DNA from: Synergistaceae bacterium
GTDB lineage: Bacteria > Synergistota > Synergistia > Synergistales > Aminobacteriaceae
Direction: 5' to 3'
DNA: 7,594 nucleotides
NCBI GenBank assembly: GCA_009778055.1
Contig: WRKN01000120.1
Coordinates: forward strand, 1-7,594
Below the pieces are notes generated by a model that worked only from the letters and a program-made list of their open reading frames with translations, was not told the DNA's origin and did no database searches. This document shows, piece by piece, positions 1-4,436 of the stretch. Position 1 is the stretch's first letter. Every line of letters starts with the position of its first letter. A program made the position numbers and the translations under genes.

Positions 1-1
1 T

Positions 2-943
2 GAAGGCGTGGGGCTGGGGCTTGCCATAACGCGGAGCATTGTCAAGGCGGTGGGGGGAAGCATCAGCGCGGTTTCCGAGTACGGCAAAGGCAGCACGTTC
101 ACCGTTAAGCTGCCTCAAAAGTTCAGCGCGCCCGAAAAGCTGGCGTCCGTCGAAAACCCGGAAAAAAAGAGCGTGATTATCTACGAGCGCCGTAAAACAT
201 ACTCCGCTTCCCTCTTTTATACAGTGAAGAATCTGGGGGTGAACTGTACGGTCGCTTCTTCCGATGCCGAATTATATGAAAAAATGGCAGGACATTCCTA
301 CGCTTTTGTTTTTACCTCGTTCGCGCTGTACGCAAACAACAAAGAAACGATATCAAAGTTTGGGGCAAACACCAAAATTGTTTTGCTTACGGAATTCGGC
401 GAAGCGGTTTCCGACAAAAATTTAAGAGCTCTCGCCATGCCGGCGTACTGCATACCCGTCGCCAATATTTTAAACGGCGTATCGAGCAGCTTTACTTACA
501 GCGAAGACCATGAGCGCGTCATACGGTTTACCGCTCCGGACGCAAATGTGCTTGTCGTGGACGACATCAATACTAACTTGAAAGTGGCGGCGGGCTTGAT
601 GCAGCCGTATGAAATGCGGCTGTCCCTGTGTAAAAGCGGTATGGAAGCGATCGAGGCGGTAAAATCCAAGAATTACGATTTAGTTTTTATGGACCACAAG
701 ATGCCCGGAATGGACGGCATGGAAACCACGCAGCGCATAAGGGCGATGGGCGGGGAGGAACCGTACTACAAACGCTTGCCTGTTATAGCGCTTACGGCCA
801 ACGCCGTTTCCGGCACGAGAGAAATGTTCCTGCAAAATGGATTTGACGACTTTTTGTCAAAACCGGTTGATATTGTCAGCCTGAACGCGGTCTTGGAAAA
901 GTGGCTCCCGAAAGAAAAACAGAAAAAACTCGAAGATGAATAA
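2..943 (+). CDS. Hybrid sensor histidine kinase, C-terminal part (HATPase end + degenerate receiver + receiver); 5' end outside window
   Basis: Cytoplasmic signalling kinase; 313 codons are visible and the reading frame is open to the left edge. The GTG at 8 is inside the protein, not a start. Residues 1-9 (EGVGLGLAI) are the G2 box of the ATP-binding domain, followed by the usual GGSI..SEYGKGSTF..LP ending near residue 38. Residues ~55-160 have receiver-like alternation of strands and helices but no acidic pair or phosphorylatable Asp (FTSF at the expected place), so this looks like a pseudo-receiver. Residues ~181-305 form an intact receiver: acidic pair D187/D188, phospho-acceptor D231 in MDHKMPGMDG, T265 in ALTANA, and K287 in LSKPVD. 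The sensor and dimerisation domains lie outside, so the signal is unknown. No HPt domain follows, so phosphotransfer would have to go to another protein. The stop overlaps the fcl start by 8 nt, suggesting co-transcription. Family assignment is secure; target is unknown. Confidence 0.93.
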   Translation, partial: EGVGLGLAITRSIVKAVGGSISAVSEYGKGSTFTVKLPQKFSAPEKLASVENPEKKSVIIYERRKTYSASLFYTVKNLGVNCTVASSDAELYEKMAGHSYAFVFTSFALYANNKETISKFGANTKIVLLTEFGEAVSDKNLRALAMPAYCIPVANILNGVSSSFTYSEDHERVIRFTAPDANVLVVDDINTNLKVAAGLMQPYEMRLSLCKSGMEAIEAVKSKNYDLVFMDHKMPGMDGMETTQRIRAMGGEEPYYKRLPVIALTANAVSGTREMFLQNGFDDFLSKPVDIVSLNAVLEKWLPKEKQKKLEDE

Positions 944-1880
944 AGATTCCAGGGTATACGTGGCCGGTCACCGCGGCCTTGTCGGCGGAGCTTTGGTAAG
1001 GCGCCTGGAGAGCGAAGGATTTCGTAATCTCGTTTTGAGGACGAGCGCCGAACTTGACCTTCGCGACCAAACCGCCGTCCGCGCGTTCTTCGCGTCGACG
1101 CAGCCCGAATACGTATTGCTTGCGGCGGCCAAAGTAGGGGGCATACACGCAAACAACGCCTATCCGGCCGACTTCATATACGACAATTTAATCATCGAAG
1201 CCAACGTCATACATGAGGCATACAAAACCGGCGTGAAAAAACTTCTGTTTCTGGGCAGCTCCTGCATCTATCCGCGCCTCGCTCCTCAGCCTATAGAAGA
1301 AGCCGCCCTTTTGACGGGAGAGCTGGAGCCGACAAACGAACCTTACTCAATCGCCAAAATCGCCGGCATAAAGCTCTGCCAGTCCTACAACCGGCAGTAC
1401 GGCGCAAACTTCGTTTCCGTCATGCCCACCAACCTTTACGGCCCGGGCGACAACTTCGATTTGGAAAACTCGCACGTGCTCCCCGCGATGATTCGCAAGT
1501 TCCACGACGCGAAAAAAAGCGGCGTCCCCTCGGTAGTTTTGTGGGGAACAGGCACGCCGCGCCGGGAATTTTTATATGTGGACGACATGGCCGACGCCTG
1601 CCTTTTCCTCATGGAGCGGCACAACGGTTCGCAAATAGTCAACATAGGCACGGGCGAGGACGTCGCCATAAAGGAGCTGGCCAATATGGTCAGACGCGCC
1701 GTGGGATACGAAGGCTCCATCGTCTGGGACTCGTCCAAGCCGGACGGGACGCCCAGGAAATTGCTGGACGTGTCGCTTCTGCGCGGGATGGGCTGGAGGC
1801 ACAAGGTAGAGCTGCCCGACGGCATAAAAATGACCTGCGAGAGCTTCGCCCCCGCAGGCATAGAGTCGGCTGTGAATTAG
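936..1880 (+). CDS. fcl: GDP-L-fucose synthase (GDP-4-keto-6-deoxy-D-mannose 3,5-epimerase/4-reductase)
   Basis: NADPH-dependent cytosolic enzyme of nucleotide-sugar synthesis. It epimerises and reduces GDP-4-keto-6-deoxymannose to GDP-L-fucose, the donor for fucosylated surface polysaccharide. At 314 residues it matches the E. coli enzyme (about 321). Seen directly: the Rossmann GxxGxxG motif GHRGLVG (11-17), AAAKVGGIHANN (63-74), LGSSCIYP (106-113), the catalytic YSIAK (Y137, K141) with S108, the C110 and H180 equivalents of the epimerase acid/base pair, PTNLYGPGDNF (164-174), and RREFLYVDDMADA (209-221). All catalytic positions are present, so it should be active. The ATG overlaps the kinase stop by 8 nt and has no good Shine-Dalgarno sequence, so translation is probably coupled to the kinase. 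The usual partner gmd (GDP-mannose 4,6-dehydratase) is not in the window. Confidence 0.97.
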   Translation: MNKDSRVYVAGHRGLVGGALVRRLESEGFRNLVLRTSAELDLRDQTAVRAFFASTQPEYVLLAAAKVGGIHANNAYPADFIYDNLIIEANVIHEAYKTGVKKLLFLGSSCIYPRLAPQPIEEAALLTGELEPTNEPYSIAKIAGIKLCQSYNRQYGANFVSVMPTNLYGPGDNFDLENSHVLPAMIRKFHDAKKSGVPSVVLWGTGTPRREFLYVDDMADACLFLMERHNGSQIVNIGTGEDVAIKELANMVRRAVGYEGSIVWDSSKPDGTPRKLLDVSLLRGMGWRHKVELPDGIKMTCESFAPAGIESAVN

Positions 1881-1884
1881 CCCG

Positions 1885-2496
1885 TTAATAGTCTGCCCAT
1901 ACGGAATTCAGCGGTATTTTTAATTCCGGGAACATGCCAAATTCCAGAACGTCGTCGGCTCCGTAGACCTTCCTGAAAGAAAAGCGCCCTTCAGCGTCTC
2001 TTCGGTACGTAAACACCACGCGGTTGTGCGGGTCGGCGATCACGTACTCACTGACCCCCGCGCGTTCGTAAAGGTAAAATTTGTCGGCGAGGTCGCGCCG
2101 TGCCGTGGTGGGAGACAGGATTTCAAACGCCACGTCCGGCGCGCCTTTTATGCCGTTAGGCCGCAATTTTGACATGTCACAGAGGATCATGATGTCCGGC
2201 TGCACCACCGTGTCGATTTCGTCCTCGCCCTCGCCGCCTTTCGGCAGCATAACGTCGAACGGGGCAATGAAAACCTGACACTCCTTACCGTTAAAATAGC
2301 TTTTCAGGCTGAAAAATAAATTCCCAGCCAGAGCCTGATGCGCCATCCCCGGCCCCGGACTCATACCCACACTCCGCGAGGACAGGCAAAACGCCTTTCC
2401 GTCGATCAGTTCCCAGCGGAGGTCGTCGTCCCACAATTTGTAGTCGCCGTAAGTATAGTATTCTTCCAGTACTCTTGCCTCGCTCAAGCCTGTCAC
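1885..2496 (-). CDS. Uma2 family protein (PD-(D/E)XK nuclease fold, formerly DUF820)
   Basis: About 200 residues, the usual length for the family. Family signatures, numbered from the GTG at 2496: WELIDG (28-33), H53-Q54 after a Pro/Gly-rich loop, VQPDI (98-102) giving the PD of the nuclease motif, FEILSPTT (124-131) with E125, then D135/K139 in DLADKFYLYERAGVSEY and VIADP. These fit the PD...ExL...K arrangement, so the metal-binding site looks intact, but the biological role of Uma2 proteins is unsettled. They are often multicopy and common in accessory DNA. Two starts compete. GTG at 2496 lies 1 nt after the propeller gene stop and has no usable upstream Shine-Dalgarno. TTG at 2487-2485 has GAGGTGA (2499-2493) 5 nt upstream and would give 200 residues starting just before SEARVLEEYY. 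I favour TTG. The gene is probably the second of a two-gene operon and converges on fcl with a 4-nt gap. Confidence 0.9.
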   Translation of the reverse strand: MTGLSEARVLEEYYTYGDYKLWDDDLRWELIDGKAFCLSSRSVGMSPGPGMAHQALAGNLFFSLKSYFNGKECQVFIAPFDVMLPKGGEGEDEIDTVVQPDIMILCDMSKLRPNGIKGAPDVAFEILSPTTARRDLADKFYLYERAGVSEYVIADPHNRVVFTYRRDAEGRFSFRKVYGADDVLEFGMFPELKIPLNSVWADY

Positions 2497-2497
2497 C

Positions 2498-3544
2498 TCA
2501 TCTTATCGCGTAGATTTTCCCGTCCTCGCTTCCCAGGAAAAGAATTCCTCCCGAATAGGCCGGAGTTCCGCTTATGACGTTGCCGGTTTCAAAATTGAAA
2601 CGCAAGGCCCCGGAGGCGGCGTCAAGAACGAAAAGCGTACCCTGCCCCCCGGCGACGAAGACCAATCCTTCCGCGGCCACAGGAGTTCCCGCCACGGTTC
2701 CACCCCTGGTGTCAAAACGCCACAAAACCTCTCCTTTTGCCCTGGAAAGCGCCACAACCTGGCCGTTGGCCGTGCCCACAAAGACCCTGTCGCCTTCGAC
2801 GCTCGGGGGAGTGGTCACAGGGTCGCCGACTTTGGTGTTCCATTGGGGCACGACTCCCCTGATAAGAACGGACTGGACGGAACCGTCCCAGCTCGAAAAG
2901 TACACGTGGCCGGCGTGCGTGGCCGGGGTGTTGATCGCGCCTCCCGCGCCGCCGCCCCAAACGCGTTTGCCCGTTTGCGGGTTCAATACGGTGAAAATTC
3001 CCTGGTATTCACCGACAAAGACGAGGCCGTCGGAAGCGCGGGGGGCGCTGCGCAGCTCCATTTCCGAGTCGTACCTCCAGAGCAGCCTGCCGTCCGAGGC
3101 GGAGAGCGCGCACAGTTTCCCGTCGCCCTGAGCGAAAAAGACCCTGCCGTCACCAACCGCCACCCCGTCAGTAAGAGTCTCCGCCGGCCCTTCTATTTGC
3201 GGGCTGCGCGTCCAGAGCGCCGACCCGTTGGACAGCGAAAGAGCCGTTATGGTGCCGTCGCCCTGAGCGAAGACCACCATTCCGCCGGACACCGCCGGCA
3301 GCCCCACCACGCTGTATGAGCCCTTGTAGGACCACGCGGGCTGCCCCGACGCCATGTGGACGGCGTGCAGGTTGCCTACGCTGTCCCCGGCTATTACAAG
3401 GCCGTCGGCAACCGCTACCGAACTGGTGATGGGATACCCGGCGTCGTATGTCCAACCCTGCCTGCCGCTCCACGCCGAAGCGGAGGAAACGCAGAACGCC
3501 ATGACCAGAAGCGCCGCTGAAACTTTCAATGCCGTACGTTTCAT
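2498..3544 (-). CDS. Secreted PQQ-binding-like beta-propeller repeat protein (eight blades)
   Basis: 348 residues from the ATG at 3544, which has TTAGGAGGAG upstream at good spacing; the in-frame TTG at 3547 is less likely. The N-terminus is a Sec signal peptide (KR, hydrophobic stretch ~5-19, ASA/W cleavage after about residue 24). There is no lipobox, so the product is periplasmic or secreted, not a lipoprotein. The mature chain is all propeller: seven full units of the form G-hydrophobic-(V/F)-G/A..DG.(L/I).AL...(T/S)G...W, at roughly 49-76, 89-116, 134-161, 173-200, 213-240, 253-280 and 294-321. A half unit (GILFLGSEDGKIYAIR) at the C-terminus is completed by the N-terminal GWTYDA strand, giving an eight-bladed velcro-closed ring. 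The fifth unit is the most degenerate. It resembles BamB in fold, but the absence of a lipobox and of other BAM genes argues against that role. No enzymatic dehydrogenase residues are evident; a binding or scaffold role is inferred. Confidence 0.9.
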   Translation of the reverse strand: MKRTALKVSAALLVMAFCVSSASAWSGRQGWTYDAGYPITSSVAVADGLVIAGDSVGNLHAVHMASGQPAWSYKGSYSVVGLPAVSGGMVVFAQGDGTITALSLSNGSALWTRSPQIEGPAETLTDGVAVGDGRVFFAQGDGKLCALSASDGRLLWRYDSEMELRSAPRASDGLVFVGEYQGIFTVLNPQTGKRVWGGGAGGAINTPATHAGHVYFSSWDGSVQSVLIRGVVPQWNTKVGDPVTTPPSVEGDRVFVGTANGQVVALSRAKGEVLWRFDTRGGTVAGTPVAAEGLVFVAGGQGTLFVLDAASGALRFNFETGNVISGTPAYSGGILFLGSEDGKIYAIR

Positions 3545-3695
3545 CAAAAACTCCTCCTAATAAGACAGCTATTAATAAGACAGCTATTTTTAACAACGAG
3601 TTTATCACATCAACGCGGCGCGCCCTGATGAACTGTTTTTCGTGTTTTTTGTGAGCGCTTTCCATGCGCAGGCACGCTTCAAGGGCGTTTTCCAT
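3545..3695. other. Intergenic region between the toxin gene and the propeller gene
   Basis: About 150 nt separate the RelE/ParE stop from the propeller start. It holds the 15-bp tandem repeat and the propeller gene ribosome binding site. On the minus strand TTGATG (3613-3608) could be a weak -35, but no convincing -10 follows at standard spacing. An ATG sits immediately after the toxin stop (TAGATG, minus strand, 3698-3693) and opens a frame (MENALEACLRMESAHKKHEK...) that runs on into the propeller gene out of frame. It has no ribosome binding site and I do not call it a gene. No clear intrinsic terminator was found for the toxin operon. Confidence 0.6.
3559..3588. repeat. Perfect tandem duplication of a 15-bp unit in the propeller gene leader
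   Basis: The unit AATAAGACAGCTATT occurs twice with no gap (3559-3573 and 3574-3588). It lies directly upstream of the AGGAGG ribosome binding site of the propeller gene, so it would be in its 5' untranslated region or core promoter. It could be a recent slippage duplication or a doubled regulator site; the sequence alone does not decide. Confidence 0.95.
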
Positions 3696-4010
3696 CTACA
3701 ACAAAGTCATCCAATCTCGCCGGGCATATAAAACCCTGACTATAAACACGGTTTCAGTCTTTTCATTAACTGTGTAAAAAACAAGGTAACTATCTACAAC
3801 CAGTTTTCGCAAATTCTTGAGTTTTAACTGTTCGTCCCGTTCTACGGCGTGTCTTAACGGCATACTTTTGAGAGTTAGTATTTCCGTTTCTATTTTATCC
3901 AATAACCTACCAGCAATATTCGGTTCTTTTAGATTGCTCGATATATATGCGTGAACTTCCCGCATGTCGAGTTTAGCTCTGGCTGTAATTTCAATTTTAT
4001 ACTCTGCCAT
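3696..4010 (-). CDS. Type II toxin-antitoxin system toxin, RelE/ParE superfamily
   Basis: 104 residues, the normal size for the family. Seen: ITARAKLDMREVHAYISSNL (8-27), the helical hairpin with IAGRLLDKIETEI (32-44), L..MP (47-51), then LRKLVVDSYLVFYTV (67-81) and the C-terminal strand VFIVRVLYARRDW (88-100). This LR.L.V..Y.VFY...V.RVLY.RRDW pattern is characteristic of the RelE/ParE fold. Whether it cleaves mRNA on ribosomes (RelE-like) or poisons gyrase (ParE-like) cannot be told safely; the layout is close to ParE-type proteins. The start is ATG at 4010, with AAGGA (4023-4019) 8 nt upstream; the in-frame TTG at 4016 is disfavoured. It overlaps the antitoxin gene by 14 nt, the usual arrangement for coupled translation from one transcript, antitoxin first. 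It is visibly more AT-rich than the flanking genes, which suggests horizontal acquisition. It appears intact. Confidence 0.93.
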   Translation of the reverse strand: MAEYKIEITARAKLDMREVHAYISSNLKEPNIAGRLLDKIETEILTLKSMPLRHAVERDEQLKLKNLRKLVVDSYLVFYTVNEKTETVFIVRVLYARRDWMTLL

Positions 4011-4284
4011 CGGCAATGTCCTTACGAATCTCTTTCATGGCGGCACTAAATTCCTGCGTATGTCCATTGGCAATATCATTTAATCCTTCATCAAGAAGTT
4101 GATATAAATCTCTCCGTGCTAAAAGTTCGCTATACTTTTCCACACTCAGGAAAACATACCTGCCACGCCCATGTTTTGTCAAAATGACTGGTGTTTGCTG
4201 GTTATCCACAAACTCAGTGATTTCACCTATACTTGAACGCAAATCCGATAAAGGCCGAATTTGCGGGAATGATTGCATGTTCAT
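3997..4284 (-). CDS. Type II toxin-antitoxin system antitoxin, Phd/YefM family
   Basis: 95 residues from the ATG at 4284, which has AGGAGG 7 nt upstream. A longer open frame back to 4332 would start inside the promoter and is rejected. The N-terminal DNA-binding/dimerisation domain shows IRPLSDLRSSIGEI (9-22), TPVILTKHGRGRYVFLS (31-47) and EKY (49-51), the classic YefM/Phd signature. The acidic, helical C-terminus (LYQLLDEGLNDI...AAMKEIRKDIADG) is the expected toxin-wrapping tail. It neutralises the RelE/ParE-type toxin encoded immediately downstream with a 14-nt overlap and, with it, should repress the operon by binding palindromes at its promoter. Such palindromes are visible upstream at 4303-4350. 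Confidence 0.95.
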   Translation of the reverse strand: MNMQSFPQIRPLSDLRSSIGEITEFVDNQQTPVILTKHGRGRYVFLSVEKYSELLARRDLYQLLDEGLNDIANGHTQEFSAAMKEIRKDIADGRV

Positions 4285-4302
4285 AGACGATCCTCCTTTG
4301 CG

Positions 4303-4350
4303 TTTTGTATGTTTATTATGGCAAAACAACATACGAACTTCAATACAAAA
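4303..4350. promoter_or_regulatory. Nested inverted repeats over the toxin-antitoxin promoter (probable operator)
   Basis: Perfect 7-bp arms GTATGTT (4307-4313) and AACATAC (4328-4334) flank the -10 box. A second perfect pair, TTTTGTAT (4303-4310) and ATACAAAA (4343-4350), encloses the whole promoter. Autorepression by antitoxin dimers or the toxin-antitoxin complex at such palindromes is the known mode for YefM/Phd systems; binding here is inferred. Confidence 0.65.
4315..4343 (-). promoter_or_regulatory. Sigma-70-type promoter of the toxin-antitoxin operon
   Basis: On the minus strand, -35 TTGAAG (4343-4338) and -10 CATAAT (4320-4315) are separated by 17 nt. This predicts a short leader of roughly 20-25 nt to the antitoxin ATG at 4284. 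It is the best promoter match in the window. Confidence 0.8.
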
Positions 4351-4375
4351 TTTAGCGTGCGGTTGATAAATTTAC

Positions 4376-4414
4376 GGCGGCTGGAATTGCGCTTATCACG
4401 CAATCCCAGCCGCC
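4376..4414 (-). terminator. Strong stem-loop downstream of the 702-residue protein gene, probable terminator
   Basis: 16-bp arms GGCGGCTGGAATTGCG (4376-4391) and CGCAATCCCAGCCGCC (4399-4414) pair with one mismatch around a 7-nt loop. The stem begins 22 nt past the TAA of the minus-strand gene. The sequence after it on that strand is only moderately T-rich (GTAAATTTAT), so termination efficiency is uncertain. It would insulate the toxin-antitoxin promoter from read-through. Confidence 0.6.
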
Positions 4415-4436
4415 AGGGGACATCGCCCAGACGCAG

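Noticed and set aside
8..10. GTG as the start of the histidine kinase
   Set aside because: It lies inside the G2 box (EGVGLGLAI) and the frame is open upstream to the window edge, so the protein is truncated by the window.
766..1156. Several antisense frames over the kinase-fcl junction
   Set aside because: They are shadows of well-supported + strand genes in GC-rich DNA, with low-complexity Arg-rich translations.
2574..3319. Long + strand frames opposite the propeller gene
   Set aside because: They mirror the repeated Gly-rich propeller codons; no protein family signature or start signal.
2498..3544. BamB outer-membrane assembly lipoprotein
   Set aside because: The fold matches, but there is no lipobox cysteine after the signal peptide and no der, hisS or other usual neighbour.
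3168..3695. 175-codon minus-strand frame with a hydrophobic IAVLLIAVLL stretch
   Set aside because: Most of it is the wrong frame of the propeller gene, and the hydrophobic part is only the 15-bp tandem repeat read in this frame; there is no ribosome binding site.
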